The notes under the pieces: generated by a model
Told to the model about the DNA's origin: nothing
What the model saw: the letters and a program-made list of their open reading frames with translations, nothing else
Database searches by the model: none
Part shown: positions 12,101 to 23,200 of the stretch, in pieces
How positions within the stretch are numbered: the stretch's first letter is position 1
Layout: each line of letters opens with the position of its first letter
Assembly: GCF_004027225.2 (NCBI RefSeq)
Contig: NC_044290.2
Coordinates: forward strand, 8,448,906-8,512,905
Source of the DNA: Strigops habroptila
Lineage: Eukaryota; Chordata; Aves; Psittaciformes; Psittacidae
Reading direction: 5' to 3'
DNA length: 64,000 bases
Made by a program: the position numbers and the translations under genes

Positions 12101-15100
12101 TTATGGGAAAGGATACACTAACTATAAAATCATCTAAAAACTGGGGATCCAGAATAAATGCCCATCACTAACTCAGTGTCCCTTTGTGGTGTTTCTAATG
12201 TTAGTTTCTCTCTGATTTACACTGACAAATCTCTGCTAAATATAACAGTATTTACAAATTGACTTATTAATAATGACAGTAATTCGTGGCTCCATTCATC
12301 TTCACATTGTTGGTAACTGCAGCTTTTGATGAAGTTGTCCAAGAATATTGTTCATAGATTCCTTTTTTTTGTTTTGTTTTACTTCCCTAAAAAAGTCAAT
12401 ATTATGTTTCATTGTGCAATTCACCTGGAGTTTAAGTTAAGATCACTGATCAAATAAGTGTTTAATTCCTGTATCATTCTTTCTGTATCCCTGTAGCCCT
12501 AACAGGAAAATATCAAGCACAGCTTTTGGAAGGTAAGTCTTCAACTTTTTCATGAATACACGTGGAATCAGCTGTAACAATTCTATAAGTGGAGGTGGGA
12601 GGAGAGAGAAGGAATAAGTTTAGGAAAACAGAAATGTGCCAAGACAAGTTTTCAAGGGAAGGGGCCTGTGTTTGGATAGGGATGTTATAGAATCTAGAAG
12701 CCACTGCTAGCCTTGGAGCAGGCCCCTGAACTGGAAAGAGCTCTGTTAAGAACGTAGTTAGTTGCTTCCTTGTCTGCCAACTTTCTTTCTTTATACTGCT
12801 ATTGCAGCAGGGCAGCTGTTGCTGTTTTCACCCTCATAATGTGATGAGGATTTGTGGTTGTTGCTGAAATGCAAAGGAAAGCAAGAGCACCCCTTTAAAA
12901 AGGACGTACAGAATTGTGATCTTCCTGGGGAGGGCTGTAAGTTTCAAGAATATTTTAGATAATCTTCAGTGCTCTCTGTTCTGTAGTGGGAACTGCTTGA
13001 GATTCTCTTCTTCTGCTTTTTAAGGACGTTCTTACAGCATGAAATGTTCTAGATTAACTGTGTCAACCAGTGCACAGTGGTGACCTTAGTTTTAATTTCT
13101 AATAAGGCAAATACAACTCAGTACACAGTGTGAATAAAGCTAAGTAGTTTTTAACCTATGTTAACAATGGTGGCAGATCCTATCAAAAGCAACAAAGAAC
13201 TCGCACCCGACAACTAATGCCATTGATTGTGCTCACTATGACTTCAGTTAGTTACCAGTCTCTTGTGGGACTTGTGCTTAAACAGTTGGAATTGTCACTG
13301 AAATGATTGCGCTGATTTTAGCCTCGGATGTTCAAAGCGCAAAGCTAGGCTATAGGGCAGTACCCAGACTCTCTCCTCCATCCTTACCAAGCAAAATAAT
13401 TATCCTTCTGATCTTTCAGACAGCTCTTCCACAACAGTAACTTCAGCAGCAGTAATGGCAGCACGGAAGACCTGTTCAGAGACAGTATAGACTCCTGTGA
13501 TAATGATATCACTGAAAAGGTGAGAAGCTGAGTGCATTGCAGTTAATGTACCCAACAAAATCCTGCTGGAGACATGCATCAAACTGACAAAGTTCTTGAG
13601 TTCTCGTCCTCACAGTTACCAGTGTTCTGAAGTAGCTCATTCAAAATGTCCTTTCTATTCCATTAATATTACGATTTTGCTTCACAAAAATGCAAGAACT
13701 GTGCAAGTACAGATCTAGGCATTGTGTTAGTACTTCTTTACCGTGTGTTTGCATTGATCACCTTCAAGGAAGATGCAGGGTCTGGGAAAATCAGAATTTC
13801 AGAGCTTTATTTTGCTGCTGGTTTTGCAGGGAATATGCTCCCTTTAAAAAGGTAGCATAGCTAAATGCCACTGAGGAACAGTGAAGGGGTGTATGAAGAG
13901 ATATTCAAACTCTCAGTTCTTTTCCACTTCCCCTTCCAGGTAACGTACCTAGAAAAAAAGGTGACAGAACTGGAGAATGATAGTCTGACAAATGGTGATC
14001 TGAAGAGCAAACTGAAACAAGAGAACACACAGCTAGTTCACAGGTAATAAAGCACAGAGCCGGTTCTCTTTTATCATGTCAGAGCAAAGCTGGAACAGAG
14101 TCGTAGGTAGGGAAGGAAAATCTCTACCTGTAAAATATGACCAAGTCATCTGCCTTAATGCTAACAGATAAGGCTTCATCTGAGAAGTCCAAGTGGAATA
14201 GCACTGCCTTGTTGAGTTTTCAGCAAGCAGAGGCCTTCCAAGCAAGTTTCTTAGTGCAGAGATGTTACTGACTTGTACAGAGCAAGCTCTTCTGTTGTAA
14301 GAGAGATTACCACTGTTGTTTTTTCTTGCATGTAGCAAGAGCAGAAGGCTGGGTCATAGTCCCAGCTTCTCAAGACTGAGAATGAAAGAGTAATAGATGA
14401 ACTGATACTACCTCTCCTATGAAGACAGGCTGAGAGAGTTGGGACTGTTCAGCTGGGAGAAGGGAAGGCCTTAGAGCTGCTTCCAGTGCCCAAAGTAGAG
14501 TGAAATAAAGGAATGGGAGGAAAAAGAGAGGCAATGGAGTTGCACACTGTTGGGGTTTTTTTAAGTACTTGTTGAAGCTGTTACTGAAATGCAGTCTTGT
14601 TTCCTTAGAGTTCATGAGCTAGAAGAGCTATTGAAAGACCAAGAAACATCAGCAGAACAGACCCTGGAAGAAGAGATAAAGAGACACAGAGAAGCATATA
14701 TCAAGTATGAGAAAGAGAAAGGCACTGAAATTGAACTGCTAAATACAAGGTAACAAACATCCTGGTGCCACCGAGATCAGAGCACAAGTTTTTATTCATT
14801 TTTCACTTTGCATGTAAACGTAGGCTGTTCACAACAGACAGTGCACAGAGGATGCTTTACATTAATGCTTTAATCCACATGGCTCATGTAGGCAGCTTAG
14901 CTAGAGATTTGGCATGGATTCCAGGAGGGAATTGTGACCAACTGTAGCAAACACTTGTGTCTGCATTTGTTTCTTCCTACTTAATTCTTTTTAGATGCCT
15001 GTTGTTAGGAGCATAAGAATCTGAGGGCCAGTGTAGCATTTTGGGGCTGAAAACAAGCTATCTATGCCCAGTAGCTCATGCTAAAAAATTCTAATATTAG

Positions 15101-18100
15101 AAATATTTTCTTGTTTGGTCTTTCTATCAAGTGCAAGTGAAATGGCTTTTTAGAGCGTGCTATTTTGCATGTCTGCATTCTTGAGGTACTTGCTGTAAGT
15201 TTTTTGTTACTGACACAGGGTTCAACAACTGGAAGAAGAAAATGGTGAGCTGAAGTGCACTGTCACACGACTGAAATCGCAAACGGAGAGATTAGATGAG
15301 GTAACAAAACCCCTGAGTGCTTGAGCAATTTAACAGCAGCTTGATTTGTGTAAGAGCAAATTTCATACAGTGATTGGCCCAGCTTCTTTAATTTGCCTTC
15401 CCTAAAAAAGCCCATTAATGGAATTGGAACATTGGTCACTTTTAGCGACAGGAATGCCCCAAGACACATGCCAGCTTATGACCAGCTGTGTCTATGTAGT
15501 TGTGTGGTAAAACTGAAGATGGCTCATGCACTTGCAAACTAGCTGTGAAGTTGCCCATTTGTTCTAGGAAAGGCAACGCATGTCAGATAGGTTGGAAGAC
15601 ACCAGTCTCCGACTGAAGGACGAGATGGATTTGTACAAGAGGATGATGGACAAGCTACGCCAGAACAGGCTGGAGTTTAACAAGGAGAGGGAAGCCACAC
15701 AGGAGGTAAGTGTGAGTTCCAGGCAGCTGTATCTCATCTGCATGGAAGCCCATCTGAGCAAAGAATGAACAGACAGGGTGAACAGTGAAAATACAGCATC
15801 CAGTGAATGTATTACTGCATTGTGTTTTGTGGGAGGGGGGTACCCATAGGGCGATGAATGCTGCAAGAATAAATGTAAACACTTTGGGTCAGGGGTTGCC
15901 ATCTCTTTGAGAACTTGCAGCCTTGAATGTGTGCTCTAAGATTTCATTTACTATGTTTGCAAGGGGAATTATGCCTCTCAGACATGAAGCTCAGAGATCA
16001 GAGCCACTTCTAGCTCTGCAGAGGTTTGTGACCTGTTCTTCCATAGAAGAGCAAGTGGCTCTATTGTAGGGTTGTCTGGCCTCAGCCAGGTTCACAGAGC
16101 GCTGGTGTTGGAGTACAGAGATGGCTGCTTACAGGGAGGGCTGGTTGTGCAGGGACTGGAGAGACATGGCCTGCTTGCATGTCCACAGCTCATCGAAGAC
16201 TTGCGGAAGGAACTGGAGCACTTGCAGCTGTACAAGCTGGAATGTGAGCGTCCTGGACGTGGGAGAAGCTCTTCATCCAGTGTGAGTGAATTCAACGCCA
16301 AAACCAGAGAGGTGGAAATGGAGCATGAAATAAAAAGGCTGAAGCAGGTGAGTTGGAAGGGCCTCTTGATCCGTGTACAGGACTGCTTTGAAAAATGCCT
16401 GTAGCTGCAACTCATAGAATACTGCCTTGTTGCATCTGTGTAGGCCTTCTTTGTACAGGCAATGTAAATTGTGCATGTAGGAAATGCCTGTGGTGCAGTC
16501 AGGGCAGCCTTGTCACTGGTGGCAAGAGAGTTGCTGAAAGCTTTCAGCCTTACCATGTATCATCCAAACTACCTGTGATTTAAACGTATTTTTCAGTGAA
16601 GCGTTATAGGAAGAACTTAAATCAGTGTTTTTTTAATCCTTAAATAGGAGAATCAGAAACTTCGTGACCAAAATGATGATCTTAATGGACAGATCCTAAG
16701 TCTTAGTCTTTATGAAGCTAAAAATCTCTTTGCAACGCAAACAAAGGCACAGTCACTGGCTGCTGAAATTGATTCTGCATCAAGAGATGAGGTAATGTGC
16801 TTTTTTAATCAAGTACTACATCCAAAAATATGCGGGTTTCAATGTAATTAGCTGTCAAGGTTAAACTGTTTGAAGCTGACAAATCAACAGCAGAAAAAAT
16901 CTGCTTTGCTAGGAGGAGTTCAGGAGTGTTAGAAGATTGCCTTGAATCTAACAGTGGTTTTGAATGTTCCTTTTAATATAACTCTTCCATTTGTCTCTTA
17001 AAAGATTGGAATTATTAGAAACTCAGTGAAATCTTTTATAATGGATTTTAACAATTTTAACATCTGCTACCTTACAAGGAGTTGTGATATAATGACCTTA
17101 ATTTCACACAAATTAACATAGCTACTTAAATTTTTACTTTCTCTTCTAGATTCAGTTCTCAGTTCAGTAACAAGCTCTCAGTTAGGTCTATGTCTGAGCT
17201 ATATGTTCCCAGTAGCAGAGCTGAATTCTTGAAGAAAGTAGGTAGCGTGCAAGGACAGATCATGAGCTCAGGCCAGTGAGTATGTAAGAGCTCCCAGGGA
17301 AGAAGACAGGTTAGTGATGAAGTTGATTAAAAGGAATTGTTTGCTTTTTATGCTTCAGTTGTTCTGGACAGAACTTCCCATTTCTTCTTCGAGAGGCATC
17401 CTGTGACAGACCTTTTTACCCAATCTGTATTTGAATGACCCTGTTAGCCTTAGCTCCTGGGCAGTCAGTCCCTTGGAGTGAAGTACATACTTGAGTTTCT
17501 TGCTGACCCAGAGCACTGTGAAGAAAAGCTGTTTAATTGTTCAACTCTAATGATTTTTTTTTTTTTTTTTTCCTTGACAATAGCAAAAGTCCAATTTGCT
17601 TTTACCTAATTATTTCTCCTTGTGAATCTCATGACTCTGGCTCATGCAAGGAGTACCCAGCACTCCTCCTATAAAGGAGGAAGTGCCTAACAACTATGGC
17701 CCAGGCTTAGTAAACCTTACAGACCTGCATAAGCTTTACTCATTGTGCCATTTTTTCCTGTATAATCAAAATGAAGGTAAGAAACTGCAGACTTGGGGCA
17801 GGACTTTTATCAAGGCTAATGAAAATGGATGCCCAAATCCCATTAGGGTGGATCTGAGGCTCTAATGCTCCTGGATAGCTTTGTCAGTTTGGCATTAAAC
17901 ATGCGGAGTATAAAAGCAGTCTTCATCTTTGGAGAGTTTGAGGGGCCAATTGAGTATCGTGAAGCTCTTGCACTCAGAGGTGGGGAAGCTGGCCCATGAT
18001 GTGGGTGCAGGATGGATTGGTGTGTTAAATAGGGAATTTGTGTCAAATAACCTGCCAAAAGATCCCTGGTGATGACTGTTCACCACCTTTCTTAATAGTA

Positions 18101-18393
18101 AAGGTCTTTAACATCCAGATTATTTCCCATACAGAAAGAGGGAGGAACTAGAGGCAGAATAACTATCACAAAAGGTGATATTGAGTAGGTACTAGCCTCT
18201 TATCTGTATGAATTTCATGCTATTATGTCAACTAGTGAGACTGTTTCAAAAGTAACTTTGAAATGTTGTGTTTCAGCTCATGGAAGCCCTTAAAGAACAG
18301 GAAGAGATCAATTACAGATTGCGACAGTATATGGACAAGATCATTTTGGCAATCCTAGACCACAATCCATCTATCTTGGAAATAAAGAATTGA
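5966..18393 (+). CDS. RAB11FIP4: Rab11 family-interacting protein 4, C-terminal 523 residues (12 spliced exons)
   Basis: Twelve exons join in one frame (1572 nt including the TGA at 18391-18393), and every junction is GT-AG with conserved phase. The product matches RAB11FIP4, a class II Rab11-FIP that recruits RAB11 (and ARF6) to recycling endosomes and the cleavage furrow. Visible residues 1-140 are an acidic, Ser-rich linker. Residues 140-185 carry the YCSQCCKK motif and the start of the helical region. A long Glu/Lys/Leu coiled coil runs from about 225 to 485. The C-terminal Rab11-binding domain has the core YMDKIILAILDHNPSILE (503-520). Human FIP4 is about 637 residues, so roughly 110 residues with the EF-hands lie upstream of the window. 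The paralogue RAB11FIP3 is excluded by the exact fit to FIP4 in the 'NSELLDVYCSQCCKK' and C-terminal stretches. No stops or frameshifts were seen. Confidence 0.97.
9388..9579 (+). CDS. RAB11FIP4: RAB11FIP4 exon (visible exon 2): Ser/acidic linker
   Basis: 192 nt. The first base completes the Lys codon split from the previous exon (AA|G). It encodes SSPHNPSAASDLSTYSTASL, then ISNEEQFEDYGEGDDVDFTP and the conserved CPDDETRTNAYSDLGSSVSS. It ends phase 2 (AG|) with donor gttgct at 9580, which has a weak +3/+4 context. This is among the best-conserved parts of the FIP4 linker. The following 1.3 kb intron has a pyrimidine-rich stretch around 10.2-10.5 kb and nothing else recognised. Confidence 0.95.
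10880..11014 (+). CDS. RAB11FIP4: RAB11FIP4 exon (visible exon 3): CxxCC segment
   Basis: 135 nt. The first T completes a Ser codon (AG|T). It encodes AGQTPRKMRHVYNSELLDVY followed by CSQCCKKINLLNDLEARLKN. The CxxCC cluster and the leucine-rich helix after it are near-identical to mammalian FIP4. Acceptor caaacag, donor gtaagc at 11015. The intron to 12496 holds no recognised gene or repeat. Confidence 0.97.
12497..12532 (+). CDS. RAB11FIP4: RAB11FIP4 36-nt micro-exon (visible exon 4)
   Basis: Only 36 nt, in frame on both sides (C completes AG|C; it ends AG| completed by A of the next exon), encoding PNRKISSTAFG and flanking shared residues. Acceptor ccctgtag, donor gtaagt at 12533. The residues match the same position in mammalian FIP4, which confirms a real exon despite its size. 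Skipping it would remove 12 residues without a frameshift. Confidence 0.95.
13420..13519 (+). CDS. RAB11FIP4: RAB11FIP4 exon (visible exon 5): Ser-rich hinge
   Basis: 100 nt, starting with the A that completes Arg and ending in phase 0 with ...DNDITEK. It encodes QLFHNSNFSSSNGSTEDLFR and then DSIDSCDNDITEK, a serine-rich, probably phosphorylated hinge just before the continuous coiled coil. Acceptor atctttcag, donor gtgaga at 13520. The following intron is 420 bp. Confidence 0.96.
13940..14043 (+). CDS. RAB11FIP4: RAB11FIP4 exon (visible exon 6): start of continuous coiled coil
   Basis: 104 nt, phase 0 to 2. It encodes VTYLEKKVTELENDSLTNGD and then LKSKLKQENTQLVH-R, with heptad-spaced leucines. 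Mammalian FIP4 has VSFLEKK at the start, so the bird change is conservative. Acceptor cccttccag, donor gtaata at 14044. Confidence 0.96.
14405..14500 (+). mobile_element. CR1 LINE fragment (internal 3' region)
   Basis: Within a RAB11FIP4 intron. The stretch contains cctatgaagacaggctgaga, then gagttgggactgttcagctg and ggagaagggaaggcc. This matches the CR1 reverse-transcriptase 3' coding region as I remember the consensus (tacctctcctatgaggacaggctgagag, written here only in part). It is truncated at both ends, diverged and inert. Sense orientation relative to RAB11FIP4. Confidence 0.75.
14609..14749 (+). CDS. RAB11FIP4: RAB11FIP4 exon (visible exon 7): coiled coil
   Basis: 141 nt, residues 264-311. 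It encodes VHELEELLKDQETSAEQTLE, EEIKRHREAYIKYEKEKGTE and IELLNT-R. The uninterrupted Glu/Lys heptads align with human FIP4 (VHELEEMVKDQETTAEQAL). Acceptor ttccttag, donor gtaaca at 14750. A CR1 fragment lies in the preceding intron. Confidence 0.96.
15219..15300 (+). CDS. RAB11FIP4: RAB11FIP4 exon (visible exon 8): coiled coil
   Basis: 82 nt, beginning with the G completing Arg and ending phase 0 at ...SQTERLDE. It encodes VQQLEEENGELKCTVTRLKS followed by QTERLDE. Acceptor tgacacag, donor gtaaca at 15301. The following intron is only 267 bp. Confidence 0.96.
15568..15705 (+). CDS. RAB11FIP4: RAB11FIP4 exon (visible exon 9): coiled coil
   Basis: 138 nt, phase 0 to 0, 46 residues: ERQRMSDRLEDTSLRLKDEM, DLYKRMMDKLRQNRLEFNKE, REATQE. 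Nearly invariant against mammalian FIP4. Acceptor ttgttctag, donor gtaagt at 15706. Open frames on the minus strand here are shadows of this exon. Confidence 0.97.
16189..16347 (+). CDS. RAB11FIP4: RAB11FIP4 exon (visible exon 10): coiled coil with Ser-rich break
   Basis: 159 nt, 53 residues, phase 0 to 0: LIEDLRKELEHLQLYKLECE, RPGRGRSSSSSVSEFNAKTR, EVEMEHEIKRLKQ. The RPGRGRSSSSS insert interrupts the coiled coil and is basic and serine-rich, a plausible regulatory break that mammals also have. Acceptor gtccacag, donor gtgagt at 16348. Confidence 0.97.
16648..16791 (+). CDS. RAB11FIP4: RAB11FIP4 exon (visible exon 11): coiled coil to RBD
   Basis: 144 nt, 48 residues, phase 0 to 0: ENQKLRDQNDDLNGQILSLS, LYEAKNLFATQTKAQSLAAE, IDSASRDE. 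This leads directly into the Rab11-binding domain. Acceptor taaatag, donor gtaatg at 16792. The last intron (16792-18276, 1485 bp) contains an 18-base T run at 17554-17571 and nothing else recognised. Confidence 0.97.
17554..17571. repeat. T homopolymer, 18 bases
   Basis: An uninterrupted T run in the last intron, about 700 bp before the acceptor. It is too far away to be the polypyrimidine tract of that acceptor. Simple sequence. Confidence 0.85.
18277..18393 (+). CDS. RAB11FIP4: RAB11FIP4 terminal coding exon: Rab11-binding domain
   Basis: 117 nt coding, 38 residues and TGA: LMEALKEQEEINYRLRQYMD, then KIILAILDHNPSILEIKN. This is the FIP-family Rab-binding motif: the amphipathic helix with Y503, M504, D505 and the hydrophobic I507/I508/I511/L512 face contacts the switch regions of Rab11, and the NPSILE turn follows. 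All key hydrophobic positions are present. Acceptor gtttcag at 18276. Confidence 0.98.
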   Translation, partial: LMEALKEQEEINYRLRQYMDKIILAILDHNPSILEIKN

Positions 18394-20245
18394 AGAGAAT
18401 GAGAGAAGGAAAAGCAGCAACTGCCTGATACTTCTGCACATGCCACTGGATCTAAACAACACTCTGATACTGTAAATTAATCTATAAATATATATATACA
18501 CTATGTGTGAGTGTGGGTGCGCGGGTGTGTTTATATGATGTTTGGTACACTGTTATTTGTCATTGAATTGGCTTGGTTAGACTTTTTCCATGCACTTTCA
18601 ATACCTGTGATAAGATGGATACTGTATATTAATGTAATAACAATATAACTGGATCTTGCTGTTTTAGATACTGGACAAAATTACTCTACCTCTAGTTGTA
18701 AAGGTAAAAAAGACAATGGAAACACATGGATGTGGCCCTAACTTTAGGAGCAAGAATTGTTCTTCCGTTCTTCCAGGAATTTGGGTACCAGAAACCAATT
18801 AACATACCCAGGTTCAGTTCCTGACTGGTGCTGACTGTGTATTTCCTATTTGATTTAGTTTTAGTACTTAAACCACGCATAGGATAAAAAAAAAAGACAC
18901 TTTGGGGAAAAGGAAGGAGTCAGAGTAAAAGGGAAGAAGAGGAAGATATTGCAGAATTGTTGCTATTTGTGAAAAATCACCATCCACTTGTTTGCCACTG
19001 TCAGCACAAAGTGCTTTTTATGTAAGATCACTTTGGAGCCTGCTTTGGGATGCTCTGAGCCAGCCTGCTCTTCAGTGTGTGTGAGCATGTGTATTTTTAT
19101 GCCAAGGTCCCTGTTTAGCATTGAGGTAAAGAAGCTCTTCAAATCTGTTCCCCTATTTTCAGGGGTTTATCTTGGGCCATTGAGCTGAATTCTGGGATCC
19201 TGCCCCTTCCCCTCACCCTTAATTTTAAAGATTTCACTGAAAAGGAGCACATTCTAGTTCTTACAAAAAACAGAAAAGAAAAATTGCATGAAATAGCTCA
19301 CATCAGGGGGAGGAGGAGCAGCCCTTGAAATGATGAGTTGAGTTGCTGTCCCACCTCACTCTGTTGAGACTGACATTCTGTGGGCAAGCTGTGGAGAGGA
19401 CTGGCTTGTCCTAACCCAGTGGTGGAGAGAAGTCTAATGTGGAGTGACTTCTATCATCAGGGCAGTAAAAAGCAAAAGAGCTTGGTCTTGCAGCAGTTGC
19501 CAATCCCGGCTGGGTACACACATGCATGTCTAAAGCCCTTAGTAGGGAACGCATCCTGATTTGGATGAGCAGTTGTGCAGGTGCTTAACTTTAAATGTGT
19601 ACTGTGGCTGCTCGTAGAAGTCAGTGGGACAGAACACTAAGTCTTTAAAGTTGAGTGTATGCTTAAATGCTGCCTTAAATAGGATGGACTTCGACATGTG
19701 CCTGTGTTCTCCTGAGCTGGGTCTGTGTACTGTAGGGCTAGGACCTTTTTAATGAATAATGTAGCTTGTCGAGGGAGCTCATGAAATTGTTTGGGTAGTT
19801 GAATGCTAAAAACAAAACATTATTCCTTGCACTTTTTTAAAAGTAAAAATATCACATTTCTGATTCACACCAACTGGCACAGAAAAATAGGCCCAAATAT
19901 CTGGCTTTCCCCAATGCATAGAGATGTTTCCTCTATTGAATACACTCCCCAGAAGAATGTTACAGTAGCAATGACTGTGCTTTTCTGTGTATTTCTTGCT
20001 GTTGGCAGTGTCTTGCCCCTAGTATTCTCTCGATGTATCTTGGTGTGTATATGTGATGCATTTTTCCTGAATTTGAATACCTAAGACTGTATTCAGTTAT
20101 GGATGTAAATATATATATATTTTTCTGCAGTTTCTGTGCTCTTGCCTTCAGTGATGTGTTACTGGAGTGATGGGAAGTGGGGGAAGCACTGAAATCAGAC
20201 TTTCTTGAAGGCAAGACAATAAAAGCTGTTTGTTTCTATGTATCT
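18394..20245 (+). other. RAB11FIP4: RAB11FIP4 3'UTR to proximal poly(A) site
   Basis: Sequence after the stop codon, AT-rich and without a long open frame. It has a short TA repeat (about 18486-18498), a TG-rich stretch (18504-18530) and a Pumilio-type TGTAAATA at 20104-20111. It ends with AATAAA at 20218-20223 followed by a GT-rich downstream region (ctgtttgtttctatgtatct), a good cleavage context. The cleavage point near 20240 is inferred. Confidence 0.75.
20218..20223 (+). terminator. RAB11FIP4: Canonical poly(A) signal AATAAA (proximal)
   Basis: AATAAA sits 1.8 kb after the stop codon. A T/G-rich element starts about 5 bases downstream. This is the first canonical hexamer after the stop with such a context. 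Whether it is the main site cannot be told from sequence. Confidence 0.6.
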
Positions 20246-23200
20246 GCATTAGGCAGGTGTAAAGTAACTGGAAAGTGAAAGGGACCAGAGGAGTAACTAT
20301 GGGACAACACCCCAGCACACGAAGTGTGTAAGACTTCAGTGCTCTGGAAGAAATGGTGCAGTCTTGTTTAAACAGTGATGTCTCAGGGCTGGTTTCCTGA
20401 GGCTCTAGTGTGAGGAAGGGATTTAAAGACCGCTCCTTTGCTGCCGGGAGATGGTGTAAAATGATCTACAATGTGCTACATTGCAGAAGGTTCTGTCATG
20501 GACAACACACGCGTGCGCCTTCCCCACCTGCTGCTGCTTCTGGATGAAGCAGAAGGCAGGAGAGGAACAGTTAAGCCAGGACTCTTCACCTGCACTTTTG
20601 TGATGGCATTTCTCTCTAAGTGGTGCTGTCTGTGAGTTGTGCCAAGGACTTTGCTCTTTTTATAGTCCACAGAGAACTGTTCAAGCTGTCAGGTGGCTGC
20701 TGCCAGCCTGCTGTGACAAGCAGGGCTGGGTGAGCCAGCATCCCTGCTGCTGGAGCTGACTCTGTTTGGTAAGTTACACTTCTGTCCTGCTCTCATGCAG
20801 TGGATTTAAGTATGAGTGAGAATGTTGCAGGTCAGACTGGTGACTGAATGCTTCCCCCTAAATATTTTTAGAGTAAACTGGACTTAGCTTCAAAATTTTA
20901 ATAATCTAAACCCCATTCCCATTAGGGTAGAACATCAGCAAATGTTGAGGACTATTTCCCTGAAAATGATGCTGAGCACTTGGGAAGCAGAGAGCCTGGC
21001 TTGCTTCACTGAGACGCAGACCCACGGACATGAACAGAAGACATGACTGTAGTGATAGCCAAGGTTTTTGCAGGTAATTAAGTGTAAGAGGTGAATAGTC
21101 ACTAATAGTGTCAGTAGTCATTAAATCTGGCTGAAATCCTGAAAGTGGTATTCTAGCCAAGGGTACTTGGCAGTGGATTTTTTAAAGGCTCACAGGACTT
21201 CTTGTTCAGCTCTGTACCCAACTGCTTTAGCATTTAGAAGCTCTTACTTGCTCCAGTGTTTGCATTTGAAGAGTTGTCTTACCACCATGTTGGTGGTGTT
21301 TGTAGCTTTGTTTTATTGCATAAAAGAGTTATACTTCTGCTCCTGTGGGGCCCTCAGTGTGCTACTGCTTTCTGTTACACTCAAATACATATCCAGATAC
21401 TTGCTATGTTTGACAACTAACGTGAGTTGGAGGTGGGAGAGGTGTTTCACTGGCAGATAGATTTTCCTCTAAGATGTCCACCTCTAAAATTGCCAGTTAG
21501 CAATTGCATTCTTAGAGTGAGTAGCTACAGTAACTACAGATACTAGACCAACTTGTCTTGCAGCCCAAGACTTGGAGAACCCTTGTATACCAGAAAAGAA
21601 GTTGTCATGCTTTATGACATGCAGGTAACTTGGTAATAAGGGATCGCTTGATGGGTCATGGGAGCAGGGAGTAATCAGATCTGATGTTGCAGAGTGCGTA
21701 TTTTGGTTAAGTCTCAGAGAACCACATTGGCAGAGCAGACAGGAGATGTGGGAGATAGCGAGGCACTGGTTTCAGTATCTATCCTCTGATAAATTTCTTA
21801 CTGTGGGCTTCCTTTGTGCTCACAGCCCAGGTGGGGAAGTACAGCCTGCCTCTGTGTCAGTGTCACTGGGGGTGGAACAATGGCTTCACCTCTCTAGGTA
21901 AATAACCAGATACAGAAATGTGGTATCATCTCATTCTAGCAATGCTCAAGTGCAGTAAACGTTCTTGTGTTTGATCTGTGCTTCTCACTTAATCCTTGGG
22001 GATGCAAACACAATCCAAGGTACTGTATCTTGATCCGCTCCTTAGTTCATTCTGCTGTAGAGTCAGAAAAGCTAAGTGATATTCTGGTCAAACCAGTTGC
22101 AAACCATTTCAGGTGGTTTTGTACAGTGAAAGAACATGAGTGCTTCTCACCAGAAGCTGTCCTTTGTTAGGCTGATCCCACACACAAGCTACTGCAGAAA
22201 AAATCGTGTTTCAAAACTTATACCTAAGAGTAGCTGAAACATGGTCTCTCAAGATTTTTCTGATACAGGCTGCTTCCCTCCAGACATCATTCTTCAGCTG
22301 CTGCCTAGTTCTGGTTTTGGAGTGTGATGTTGATTCAAAATTACCTTCACATAAAAGACTATTTTTCAGCTTTCTGAGTAACTTCTATTAAAGACTCAAG
22401 CTGTTGGAGAATTTGTCGTGTTTTGAAGCGCAGTGATGACAAACTGTAACCATCCCATCTATTTTTAAGGAGTTTTTAATATGCAAATTTGTAGCAAGTC
22501 TCAAAAAGGAAAAAAAATCCCGTACACTTTTGCTGCCAACTTTCCTTTTATGGTCTTGGGAGAATTTCAGATGTTTCTCAGCCAGCTCTGGGGGGAGTTG
22601 AACACAGCGTTATTAATTCTCAGAGATGTGTGTATCCAATACTTTGCTGTCTGAATGCAGCAATGCCCAGTTTGCTTCAGCAGAACTGCATTAGTCTCCA
22701 GAGAGGATCTGGGAGAGGCTGTGTGTAGGCTCCCTGGTCTGGTTAGTAATTGAGGGCTTGGAAGCTAATACAGAAACACACACTGTGGCCTGCTCCATCG
22801 GTCACCGCTCAGCAGTCTCTGCATCCTAGCGCTAGTGATGAATCTGAGAACTAGAATTTACAAATAAATGAATACTTTTTTCCCTCCTTTAATGGCAGTG
22901 AATATAAAGTGGTTTTCTCTTCAAACAAATACTGCACAGTGTGGTCTGAGGGATGTTTTCCAAGGAAAGAAGGAAGTAGCAGCTGATCAAACACTTGCCA
23001 AATCAGTGGCTTGGCTTATATTGATTCAAGAGTGAAAACTTGACTCAAACTTTGACTGAGCAGTTCCTGGGTTGGTTCTGGTGTAGGTAGCAGTGCTCAT
23101 ATTCTAGTTATTTCATTCATAACTCAAGAAACATGGTCAGGAAGGTACGACAAGTGATGTAACACAGCTGATTTTAAAGGATGTAGTTCAACAGCTGCTG

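Noticed and set aside
15564..16556. Minus-strand open frames of 112 and 154 codons
   Set aside because: Reverse-frame shadows of RAB11FIP4 coiled-coil exons.
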